Source: Bacteroidales bacterium
GTDB taxonomy: Bacteria > Bacteroidota > Bacteroidia > Bacteroidales > Paludibacteraceae
DNA: 35,444 nucleotides
Direction: 5' to 3'
Assembly (NCBI GenBank): GCA_012837685.1
Contig: DUQS01000024.1
Span: 1 to 35,444, forward strand
The notes beneath the pieces were generated by a model. The model saw only the letters and a program-made list of their open reading frames with translations. It had not been told where the DNA came from and did not search any database. The translations under genes were made by a program, and so were the position numbers. Positions within the stretch are counted from its first letter, which is position 1, and the number at the start of each line of letters is the position of its first letter. Positions 7,975 through 15,378 of the stretch are shown here, piece by piece.

Positions 7975-8523
7975 TTAGTGGCAGCATCCTGATGAACAAC
8001 TGTCGTCGTTGCAATCGTGTGAACAGTTGCAGCAACTGTGGCTCATGGCTTTCAGTTCTTCGTCTGTGGGTTGTTTTACTTCCGTAATTTCACCTGTGAA
8101 AGTAAGTTCTTCGCCGGCTAACGGGTGGTTGAAGTCCATTCTAATTTCGTTTTCTTTTATCTCTACCACTTCAGAGTTAATGCGGTTACCTTCGGCATCA
8201 ATCAACGGCACAATGGCTCCCGGGAAGATATATTTTTCGTCGATAACACCGTCTTTGGCAAATACGTTGCGTGGCAAATCAATCAAATTTTCTTCGTCGT
8301 ATGTGCCATAAGCTTCTTCGGCTGTGAGGGTAAAGTTGAATTTATCGCCGACCGACAATCCCAACAAATTTTCCTCAAATTTAGGTAGCATCATTCCCAT
8401 TCCGTAGAAAAAACGCAAAGGTTCCTTTTCGGTGGTTTCTTCCATAAGTTCCAATTCGTTGTTGTCGTTTTTTACATACAATTTGTACTGTAATGTAACT
8501 AATTTGTTTTCTGAAATTTTCAT
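7975..8523 (-). CDS. slyD: SlyD-type FKBP peptidyl-prolyl isomerase with metal-binding tail
   Basis: The protein has an FKBP domain split by an IF chaperone insert, as in SlyD: an N-terminal strand (VTLQYKLYVKND), GMGMMLPKFEENLLGLSVGDKF, the insert from about 70-125, and DFNHPLAGEELTFTGEI. This class catalyses prolyl cis-trans isomerisation and acts as a folding chaperone. The last 20 or so residues are rich in Cys and His (SHSCCNCSHDCN and SCSSGCCH), like the nickel/zinc-binding tail of E. coli SlyD that serves metal delivery. It is 182 aa and cytosolic. It lies 43 bp after lptD and 52 bp before aroC. Confidence 0.93.
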   Translation of the reverse strand: MKISENKLVTLQYKLYVKNDNNELELMEETTEKEPLRFFYGMGMMLPKFEENLLGLSVGDKFNFTLTAEEAYGTYDEENLIDLPRNVFAKDGVIDEKYIFPGAIVPLIDAEGNRINSEVVEIKENEIRMDFNHPLAGEELTFTGEITEVKQPTDEELKAMSHSCCNCSHDCNDDSCSSGCCH

Positions 8524-8566
8524 AATCTTTTATTTTGTTGTTAATAAATTATTTAAAATGAATGGT

Positions 8567-11293
8567 TTAGAACCAATTTACGTTGCTGCTTGCATCACTT
8601 CGTTTTTCGTATTTCAAGTCTCTTAGCATTGACGAATTGACACCGATGGTTACCATATACGACTTATAGAGACCGAATGGATTGATTGATGCGGAGAGTG
8701 TCCAACAGTGCAAATCTCGCGTTAACGATAAAGTTGTTTGTGTAATCTGTTTCAGCGTGAAGTCGAAAGACCCTGAAAAACTGATTTTCCATTTAGGAGT
8801 GGGGTTTACAAATCCACTAAAACTCAAATTATGCGTAAATCCACGTTTATACTCCATTTTTTCATAGTCGAATTTGTTGGTAACGCCCCAGCGCAAGGAG
8901 TAGTTGAACGAAAGACTCCACGGAATTTCTATTTTTGTGAATCCGTCGTCAAGAACTTCGCCTTCGTGTTTGTTTTTTTCCGCTGCACCATGGCTGTGGT
9001 CGATTTCGCTGTTGGTGGTTTGTTCGTCTGTTACTGCATTTTCATCTTGTTCTTTTTTCTTACTTTTTTTCTTAAAAGTATCGTTGTTAAAAGTGTATTG
9101 GAATGAAGTACTTGTACCCAAAAAACGTGGGAATTTACCATTGTTCCAGCGCAGTTTATTGATGCGCACAGGTCGTCCGTAGTCGTTGAGACCGTACATG
9201 TAAGGGTCAAATTCGCCACGTAAGTTGAGAGCGAAAGTTTTAGTAATTTTTATGCGCAAACTTGCTGAAAAATTAGCCCAACGCATTGAGTCAGCAGCAA
9301 AATTGTAACCTCCTCCAATAGAAAAATTATCAATAAGGCTTATTTTTTTGTAGGCATCGGTTACCGTGGAGTCCGACTTGTCTTTTATCTTCATTTCCAG
9401 ATTATTGGCTAACATAAAACTGATAGAACCGGACATACCTCTCCCGGGCACACCGAAAATACCGCGCTCATAGGGCGAGTAGGTAACAGTTTCGTGCCGT
9501 ACTTTATTCATATTGCTTTTGTCGATAATTGCCTTATCGTAGGTAGAATAAAATTTAAACCACTCATTGCCGAAATCGGGATGATAGTTGAACGAAATAG
9601 ACGGCGTAAAGACGTGTCTGATTCTGTCCACTTTGTCGCCGAAAAGTTTTCGGATAGGAATGTAGTAGCCGTAGAGTTTGGTCTGTAAACTTAAGCTGAT
9701 ATTGAAATCATACACACGATAAAAGCCGTTGGTTGTGTCCACAACTTCTCGCTGCATTGGAGCATCCCACGATTTATTGACGCGACTGAAATACCATCGT
9801 TCGTGGTAGGTGATAGAGGGGGAAATGTTCAAATATTTGAAAAGATTGAACGATGCCGAAATGGGAATGTAGTGGTCAATTCCGTTTTTCCAATCCTTTG
9901 TAAATGAAGATTTTAAGAGTTTCGATTCTTTGGTGTCGATGCTGTTTTTGAACGTCATGGTGTACGACAGCGCAATTTTTTCGTAAAAGCGTTCTTTGCC
10001 GATAGCTTTTTTCCGTTTAAAAGGATAGATGCGGCTCATAGCCACACGCAGGTCGGGCAGCGATAGGCTGATGGTGGAGTCTTGCGTGCGCTGGCTCACA
10101 AGGGCGTTGAGCGATATGCTCCACGGGCTTTCAGGAAACCGCTGAGTGTAATTTATGCTCGAACTCGTGATGTTTTTTGACTGTTCCGTAGGGTTGTAGT
10201 AGTTATTGACGTTGCTTTGGTTGTAGCCGCTGGTGGCAAAATCGACAGAAGCGGCAAAATTGCTGAATTGATTGGCTTTGGGGTCTTGACGGTGGCTCCA
10301 ATTAATTCTAAAGTTTTTGTTTTGCGAATAATCGGGCATATCTTTTTCGCCACGCACGTCATTTCGGTAGCTGATGTTGACGCGTCCGTTGAATTTGTAG
10401 CGTTTTTTATAATTACTTGCCAAATTTACGCCCCATGTGCCTTTTGTAAAAATTTCGCCGGTCAGTTCAACATCAAAATAGTCGTTAATGGCAAAGTAAT
10501 AGCCTCCGTCTTTTAGAAAAAAGCCGCGTTCCCGCTCATCTCCGTACGATGGCATTATCAATCCCGACGAATATTTACTGGTAAACGGGAAAAACCCGAA
10601 TGGAATAGCCAACGGAAGTGGAACATCTTCTATTACCATATAGGCAGGTCCTGCGGCAATGTAATGACCCGGCTGTACTTTGGCTTTGGTGAGTTGCAGG
10701 TAGAAGTGCGGATGTTCGTGGTTGTCGCAGGTAGTATATTTGCCGCCTTTCATACATAGTTGGTCATCGCTCATCTTTTTGGTCTGGTCACTCACTATGT
10801 AGCCTTCGCCTTGTTGCGTTACGCCTCCTTTGATGTAGCCTTTTTTAGATTTAAAATTGTAGCTCATCGATTTGGCTTTGTATTCATCTGCGCCGTCTTT
10901 AAACACAGGCGTTCCGTATTCGTTGCCCAGCGAGTCTTTCAATCCGACTGCATGCACGGTACTGCTGTCCATTACCATGTGGATAAGTTCGGCTGTCAAT
11001 TCTATGGGGCGTTCTTGTTTATAGACAATATTTCCCTCACCGTACAAGAAACAACTGCCGTCTTTGGTAAACACAATAGAATCGTTGGCATGATAATTGA
11101 CGGGAGCATCAATAGCATTACTTGGTGTTGTTTGAACGAGTGGTTCAACAGGAATAGAGTCCGTTGTTTGGGGTGAAATAGAGTCAATAACGGTTTGACC
11201 GACCACATTTGCAGTCGGCAAACACAAAACATAAAAGCTGAACAAAAATAACAACCTTTTGAAAATCAAGCTAATATGATTTTTTTCATTCAA
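8567..11293 (-). CDS. lptD: LPS-assembly outer-membrane protein, LptD-like
   Basis: This 908-aa protein has a signal peptide (hydrophobic 11-30, cleavage near VVGQ), then an OstA/LptA-like beta-jellyroll region at about 65-190 (FTKDGSCFLYGEGNIVYKQ, KSKKGYIKGGVTQQGEGYI), then a long region of alternating beta strands ending in an aromatic residue (NWF), as expected of an outer-membrane barrel. The segment AIPFGFFPFTSKYSSGLIMPSYG matches the LptD barrel start. It would insert lipopolysaccharide into the outer leaflet with LptE. A charged Lys/Glu-rich loop (about 735-780) is exposed or periplasmic and looks lineage specific. It is the first gene of the lptD-slyD-aroC-kinase operon, divergent from the amidase gene. 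Confidence 0.9.
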   Translation of the reverse strand: MNEKNHISLIFKRLLFLFSFYVLCLPTANVVGQTVIDSISPQTTDSIPVEPLVQTTPSNAIDAPVNYHANDSIVFTKDGSCFLYGEGNIVYKQERPIELTAELIHMVMDSSTVHAVGLKDSLGNEYGTPVFKDGADEYKAKSMSYNFKSKKGYIKGGVTQQGEGYIVSDQTKKMSDDQLCMKGGKYTTCDNHEHPHFYLQLTKAKVQPGHYIAAGPAYMVIEDVPLPLAIPFGFFPFTSKYSSGLIMPSYGDERERGFFLKDGGYYFAINDYFDVELTGEIFTKGTWGVNLASNYKKRYKFNGRVNISYRNDVRGEKDMPDYSQNKNFRINWSHRQDPKANQFSNFAASVDFATSGYNQSNVNNYYNPTEQSKNITSSSINYTQRFPESPWSISLNALVSQRTQDSTISLSLPDLRVAMSRIYPFKRKKAIGKERFYEKIALSYTMTFKNSIDTKESKLLKSSFTKDWKNGIDHYIPISASFNLFKYLNISPSITYHERWYFSRVNKSWDAPMQREVVDTTNGFYRVYDFNISLSLQTKLYGYYIPIRKLFGDKVDRIRHVFTPSISFNYHPDFGNEWFKFYSTYDKAIIDKSNMNKVRHETVTYSPYERGIFGVPGRGMSGSISFMLANNLEMKIKDKSDSTVTDAYKKISLIDNFSIGGGYNFAADSMRWANFSASLRIKITKTFALNLRGEFDPYMYGLNDYGRPVRINKLRWNNGKFPRFLGTSTSFQYTFNNDTFKKKSKKKEQDENAVTDEQTTNSEIDHSHGAAEKNKHEGEVLDDGFTKIEIPWSLSFNYSLRWGVTNKFDYEKMEYKRGFTHNLSFSGFVNPTPKWKISFSGSFDFTLKQITQTTLSLTRDLHCWTLSASINPFGLYKSYMVTIGVNSSMLRDLKYEKRSDASSNVNWF

Positions 11294-11317
11294 AAAAACA
11301 GTACATCAAAAATTATG

Positions 11318-11325
11318 CAAATTTA
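11318..11325 (-). promoter_or_regulatory. -7 element for the lptD operon
   Basis: TAAATTTG on the minus strand matches TAnnTTTG and lies 25 bp upstream of the lptD ATG. No clear TTTG is found at the right distance, so only the -7 half is supported. Confidence 0.45.
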
Positions 11326-11396
11326 GTCAATAATACCCACAAAATTAATGAATGAACGGAATTTTATGCAATTTTAGTATAAAAATTTTATTTTTC

Positions 11397-11427
11397 ATTG
11401 GAAAGCCGATAAAAATAGCTAATTTTG
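11397..11427 (+). promoter_or_regulatory. Promoter for the amidase-MCE operon
   Basis: ATTG (11397-11400), 19 bases, then TAATTTTG (11420-11427). Transcription would begin about 18 bases before the ATG at 11452. Confidence 0.65.
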
Positions 11428-11451
11428 CAGATTAAAGAGTAATCGATAAAA

Positions 11452-12564
11452 ATGAAACGTTATATAATTTTCTTATTATTTTGTGCCTTGCCGTTAGCGA
11501 TAATGGCTTCTCCCGAAAACTATACGGTTGTTATTGATGCCGGTCATGGCGGAAAAGACCCGGGAGCCTTAGGCAGAGACGGATGCGAGAAAGAGATTAA
11601 CCTTAAAGTAGCGCTGGCATTGGGTGACCTTATTACCAAAAATTGTCCCAATGTGCGAGTGGTTTATACGCGCACTTCCGACCAATATGTTACTTTGTAC
11701 GAGCGCGCAAAAATTGCCAACAAGGAAAATGGCGACCTTTTCATTTGTATTCACACAAATGCATCGCGTTCATCGTCGGCAATGGGCACGGAAACGTATG
11801 TGTTGGGATTGGCAAAATCGGATGCCAACTTTGAAGTAGCGAAACGGGAAAATTCGGTTATTTTGCTGGAAGAAGGTTACAAGGAAAAATATCAAGGTTT
11901 TGACCCTGCTTCGCCCGAATCGTACATTATGTTCGAATTTATGCAAGCCTCTTTTTTCGACCAAAGCGTTTTGATAGCCGACTATGTGCAAAAAGAGTTT
12001 GCAAAAAACAATCGTATTGACCGTGGTGTGCGTCAGGAGATTTTTTTGGTGCTTCACCAAACAAAAATGCCGAGCGTTCTTATCGAATTGGGATTTATTT
12101 CCAATAGGGAAGAAGAGCGTTTTTTACTTTCAGCCGAAGGACAACAAAAAATGGCTCAATCTATTTTTTCAGCATTCGAACGCTACAAACATGAATACGA
12201 CAAACGCACCTATACGCAACAGACTGCTATTAAACCAATTACAATCGATATAACTATTGCTGCCGTAGAAGAAACTCCGACAGCTAAACAAGCAGATGAA
12301 ATTGTTTACAAAGTCCAGATATTTTCGACAAATAAGAAATTGAAGCCTACCGATGCAGCTTTTAAAGGTTGGAAAGAGTGCAGTTTTTACGAAGAAACCG
12401 GACTTATAAAATATACGTATGGCGCAACTTCCAATTATAATGAAATTGTTGCCCTAAAAAAGAAAGTGAATAAGGATTTTAAAGATGCTTTTATCGTCGC
12501 TTTCGTCAATGGAAAGAAGATTGCGGTGGGGGAAGCCAGAAAATTACAACAAAGTAAAAAATAA
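11452..12564 (+). CDS. N-acetylmuramoyl-L-alanine amidase with C-terminal SPOR-like domain
   Basis: Amidase_3 enzymes cut the amide bond between N-acetylmuramic acid and the stem peptide. A signal peptide covers residues 1-19 (cleavage near IMAS), so the enzyme acts in the periplasm. The zinc ligands are His32 (IDAGHGGKDPGA), Glu48 (EKEINLKVAL) and His101 (ICIHTNAS), and the catalytic Glu212 sits in VLIELGFISN. After a linker at about 245-280, residues 285-365 (VYKVQIFSTNKKL to DAFIVAFVNGKKI) have the pattern of a SPOR-like peptidoglycan-binding domain, as in other Bacteroidetes amidases used in cell separation. It is followed after 2 bp by the MCE gene, so the two are co-transcribed. Confidence 0.93.
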   Translation: MKRYIIFLLFCALPLAIMASPENYTVVIDAGHGGKDPGALGRDGCEKEINLKVALALGDLITKNCPNVRVVYTRTSDQYVTLYERAKIANKENGDLFICIHTNASRSSSAMGTETYVLGLAKSDANFEVAKRENSVILLEEGYKEKYQGFDPASPESYIMFEFMQASFFDQSVLIADYVQKEFAKNNRIDRGVRQEIFLVLHQTKMPSVLIELGFISNREEERFLLSAEGQQKMAQSIFSAFERYKHEYDKRTYTQQTAIKPITIDITIAAVEETPTAKQADEIVYKVQIFSTNKKLKPTDAAFKGWKECSFYEETGLIKYTYGATSNYNEIVALKKKVNKDFKDAFIVAFVNGKKIAVGEARKLQQSKK

Positions 12565-12566
12565 TT

Positions 12567-13502
12567 ATGAAAAAGCTATTTACACAAGAAGTGAAAATTG
12601 GTCTTGCATTTATTGCTGCCATTGCTGTGGGCTATTTTGGTATCAATTATCTGAAAGGCATCAACATTTTTACACCTACGAACCATTATTATGCAGTATT
12701 CGATAACGTAGAGGGACTTCTCGTTTCTAATTCTGTTTATGTGAAAGGCTACAAAGTGGGGCAGGTGCGCGAAATAGAGTACGACTTTACGAAAGAACAA
12801 TCCTTTGTGGTGGAACTTATGGTGGAAGACAATTTAAAGCTCCCTAAAGGTACCATAGCGCGTTTGTACGATGAAAGCATTATGGGCGGAAAAGCTTTGG
12901 AATTGGTCTATAGCGACGATACTTCCGTTTTCCACGTTACGGGCGATACGCTTGTTTCCGATAAGCAGTTGGGACTTATGGGAGCGTTGGGAGGTCTTGT
13001 TCCTAAATTGGAACAGACCATTGCTCACGCCGACTCGCTCATTATGTCCGTTAACGGGCTTACGCGTTCCAATGAGATGAAAAACGGCTTAAAATCGTTT
13101 GAATACACTATGGCTGACTTGCGGCAAACTTCTGCCAAACTGAAGTTGATGATGAACAATCAAGTGCCGACCATATTAGATAATGTTAATCAGGTAACCG
13201 GCGATTTGCGCAAAGTGAGTGATGACCTAAAACAAATGGCACTTTTGGACATGTATAACAATTTGGATAAAACCATTGCCAATTTGCAAATTTTCTCTGA
13301 TAATTTGAATAAAAACGATGGTACTCTCGGATTGCTCTTGAACGATAAAGCTTTGTATAATAATTTGACGGAAACAGCATCCAGTGCCAATCTGTTAATG
13401 GTTGATTTAAAGCAAAATCCTAAGCGCTACGTGCATTTTTCGCTGTTTGGAGCAAAGGAAAAAAAGGATAAAAAATCGGCAACAAAAGAGGCTAAAAAAT
13501 AA
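12567..13502 (+). CDS. MCE/MlaD-family lipid transport protein
   Basis: The protein has one N-terminal membrane helix (about 8-27) and a single MCE domain (about 38-120, YYAVFDNVEGLLVSNSVYVKGYKVGQV and GGKALELVY), then a long helical region to a Lys-rich end. This is the layout of MlaD-type periplasmic subunits, anchored in the inner membrane and forming hexameric rings that pass phospholipids between membranes. At 311 aa it is longer than E. coli MlaD and closer to other Bacteroidetes members, whose helical tail may form a needle-like channel. The partner ATPase and permease (MlaE, MlaF) are not in this window. Coupled to the amidase 2 bp upstream and ended by the terminator at 13578-13616. 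Confidence 0.88.
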   Translation: MKKLFTQEVKIGLAFIAAIAVGYFGINYLKGINIFTPTNHYYAVFDNVEGLLVSNSVYVKGYKVGQVREIEYDFTKEQSFVVELMVEDNLKLPKGTIARLYDESIMGGKALELVYSDDTSVFHVTGDTLVSDKQLGLMGALGGLVPKLEQTIAHADSLIMSVNGLTRSNEMKNGLKSFEYTMADLRQTSAKLKLMMNNQVPTILDNVNQVTGDLRKVSDDLKQMALLDMYNNLDKTIANLQIFSDNLNKNDGTLGLLLNDKALYNNLTETASSANLLMVDLKQNPKRYVHFSLFGAKEKKDKKSATKEAKK

Positions 13503-13515
13503 CCTAATCAGTAGA

Positions 13516-13542
13516 TTTTATTTAGAAATGTTCTAAATAAAA
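13516..13542. other. 12-bp AT palindrome
   Basis: TTTTATTTAGAA (13516-13527) and TTCTAAATAAAA (13531-13542) are perfect inverted repeats with a 3-base centre, 13 bp after the MCE stop. It lacks a T-run in either direction, so it may be an mRNA 3'-end hairpin or a protein-binding site. Confidence 0.5.
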
Positions 13543-13577
13543 AAAGAAATAATATTAGCGTATTTTTAAGAAGCATC

Positions 13578-13616
13578 AAGCCGAATTAACTTTGTATTAA
13601 GTTGTTCGGCTTTTTT
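13578..13616 (+). terminator. Terminator of the amidase-MCE operon
   Basis: AAGCCGAATTAACTT (13578-13592) pairs with AAGTTGTTCGGCTT (13599-13612) around a 6-base loop, one base bulged, followed by a run of T to 13616. Confidence 0.85.
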
Positions 13617-13634
13617 GTGCAAAAAAATGTAAAA

Positions 13635-13643
13635 TTATTCACA
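13635..13643 (+). promoter_or_regulatory. DnaA-box-like site upstream of dnaA
   Basis: TTATTCACA matches the DnaA box consensus TTATNCACA at every position. It lies 223 bp before dnaA and could serve autoregulation. A single 9-mer can occur by chance. Confidence 0.35.
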
Positions 13644-13865
13644 TCGATTGTTAATTCGTTAAAAATGAATGGGTTTAGATTTTTTAATAAAATAAACTAT
13701 TGATTTTCAGTTGGTTATTGTAACTAATTGAAAACGAAAGGGGTACAAAAAAAATCATTCTCAATGAAAAAATCGGATTTTTTTAATCCCAAAATTATGC
13801 CGAATTTTGTATCGGTGGAAAACCCCATAAAATGATTGTTAAATACTTTAATATTTTTATTGTTG

Positions 13866-15263
13866 ATGATGGCAGACGTTAATGTGTTGTGGAATAATTG
13901 TTTGAAGGTGATAAAAGACAATGTGTCAGAGGAGGCTTACAAAACGTGGTTTGATCCGATTGTTCCGTTGAAATATGAAAATAATGAGTTCGTGGTTGAA
14001 GTGCCGAGCATGTTCTTCTACGAATATATCGAAGAGAAGTTTGCGGAACTTTTGCGTCTTACATTGTCGCGTGAAGTAGGGGAGAGTACACGTTTGATGT
14101 ATCGTGTGGTAATGGATAGAACTTCTCAAACAACTACCGATGTTCCTGCTGCCATTGTTGAAAACACCGAACGTCCCTCGCAATCGGTTTTGAACGTAAT
14201 AGAATCGTCTCCGTTTAAAAAAATCATCCGCCAAGACGTTGACCCTCAACTTAATACAAGCTACAATTTCAATACGTTTGTAGAAGGCAAGAGCAATAAA
14301 CTTGCCCGCACTGCAGGTATCAGTATTGCTAACGAGCCGGGGAAAACCATTTTTAATCCGTTGTTTCTTTATGGTCTCTCAGGCGTAGGTAAAACGCACC
14401 TTGTTAATGCTATTGGTGTGATGACCAAACAGTTGAATCCCGAAAAACGTGTGCTTTACGTTACTGCCAATCTGTTTAAAATTCAATATACCGATTCGGT
14501 TCGCAACAATACGCAAAACGATTTTTTGAGTTTTTATCAAAGTATTGATGTGTTGATTATTGACGATATACATGAATTTGCCACAGCAGGTGTTCAAAAT
14601 ACGTTTTTCCACATATTCAATCACTTGCACCAAATGGGCAAACAGTTGATATTGACGTCAGACAGAGCTCCCGGTATGCTTTCGGGCATGGAAGAACGCC
14701 TTTTGACACGCTTTAAATGGGGATTGACTGCCGAAATAGAAAAACCGGATTTTGAATTGCGGAAAGCCATTTTGAAACAGAAAATATACAAAGACGGGCT
14801 TGATATTTCTGAAGATGTGATAGATTACATTGCCGAAAATGTGTCCGACAATATTCGCAATTTGGAGGGCGTGCTTATTTCGTTGTTGGCGCACGCTACG
14901 CTGACCGATGTCAATATCGACTTGAAACTGGCGGAAACGGTTATAGGAAAAGTGGTGTCGTCAGCTCCAAAGATAGTGTCCGTAGAACAAATCAGGGATA
15001 TTGTGTGCGACTATTATTCCATACCGACCGAAAAACTGATGTCATCATCGCGCAAACGGGAAATTTCCACAGCGCGCCAAATGGCTATGTATCTTTCCAA
15101 ACAATATACCAAAAATTCACTCTCTTCCATTGGTAAAATCATCGGTAATCGCAACCATGCGACCGTATTGCATGCTTGTGGCGTGGTGAACGATTTGTTG
15201 GATACGGACAAAACCATTCGCTACGACATGAAAGAGTTGGAAGCAAGGTTGAAAAATTCTTAA
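13866..15263 (+). CDS. dnaA: Chromosomal replication initiator DnaA
   Basis: DnaA binds origin boxes and opens the duplex. Two ATG codons in tandem (13866, 13869) precede ADVNVLWNNCLKVIKDNV; the frame extends upstream only through a TTG-led hydrophobic stretch unlike any DnaA, so I start at the first ATG (465 aa). Domain I covers about 1-85, a short linker follows, the AAA+ domain runs from about 130 with Walker A GLSGVGKTHL and Walker B VLIIDDIHEF, the sensor/arginine region holds LLTRFKWG, and domain IV has the box-binding signature REISTARQMAMYLSKQYT and IGNRNHATVLHA. The gene stands alone: dnaN and recF do not follow, as is usual in Bacteroidetes. Confidence 0.97.
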   Translation: MMADVNVLWNNCLKVIKDNVSEEAYKTWFDPIVPLKYENNEFVVEVPSMFFYEYIEEKFAELLRLTLSREVGESTRLMYRVVMDRTSQTTTDVPAAIVENTERPSQSVLNVIESSPFKKIIRQDVDPQLNTSYNFNTFVEGKSNKLARTAGISIANEPGKTIFNPLFLYGLSGVGKTHLVNAIGVMTKQLNPEKRVLYVTANLFKIQYTDSVRNNTQNDFLSFYQSIDVLIIDDIHEFATAGVQNTFFHIFNHLHQMGKQLILTSDRAPGMLSGMEERLLTRFKWGLTAEIEKPDFELRKAILKQKIYKDGLDISEDVIDYIAENVSDNIRNLEGVLISLLAHATLTDVNIDLKLAETVIGKVVSSAPKIVSVEQIRDIVCDYYSIPTEKLMSSSRKREISTARQMAMYLSKQYTKNSLSSIGKIIGNRNHATVLHACGVVNDLLDTDKTIRYDMKELEARLKNS

Positions 15264-15280
15264 TATTGCAGTTTATTGCA

Positions 15281-15311
15281 ATTGTTTCTCTTTTAGGTAC
15301 TTCTAACTTTG
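15281..15311 (+). promoter_or_regulatory. Promoter of the chimeric gene
   Basis: ATTG (15281-15284), 19 bases, then TAACTTTG (15304-15311). It would start a leader of about 60 nt before the ATG at 15379 and is presumably the promoter of the gene that donated the N-terminal part. Confidence 0.6.
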
Positions 15312-15378
15312 TCTGATGTTAGGGATATTAAAAACCAACATTCAGCAAACGTTGTATTTGTAAAAAAGTAAAAATATA

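Larger units (their letters stand above)
13503..13865. other. AT-rich gap upstream of dnaA
   Basis: This 363-bp gap has no gene. It contains a 12-bp perfect palindrome (13516-13542), the terminator at 13578-13616, one exact DnaA-box match TTATTCACA at 13635-13643, a hairpin at 13709-13729 and an A/T hairpin at 13767-13783. Only one DnaA box was found by eye, so I do not call an origin. Confidence 0.5.

Noticed and set aside
13503-13865. Chromosomal origin upstream of dnaA
   Set aside because: Only one DnaA box was seen, with no box cluster or dnaN next to dnaA.
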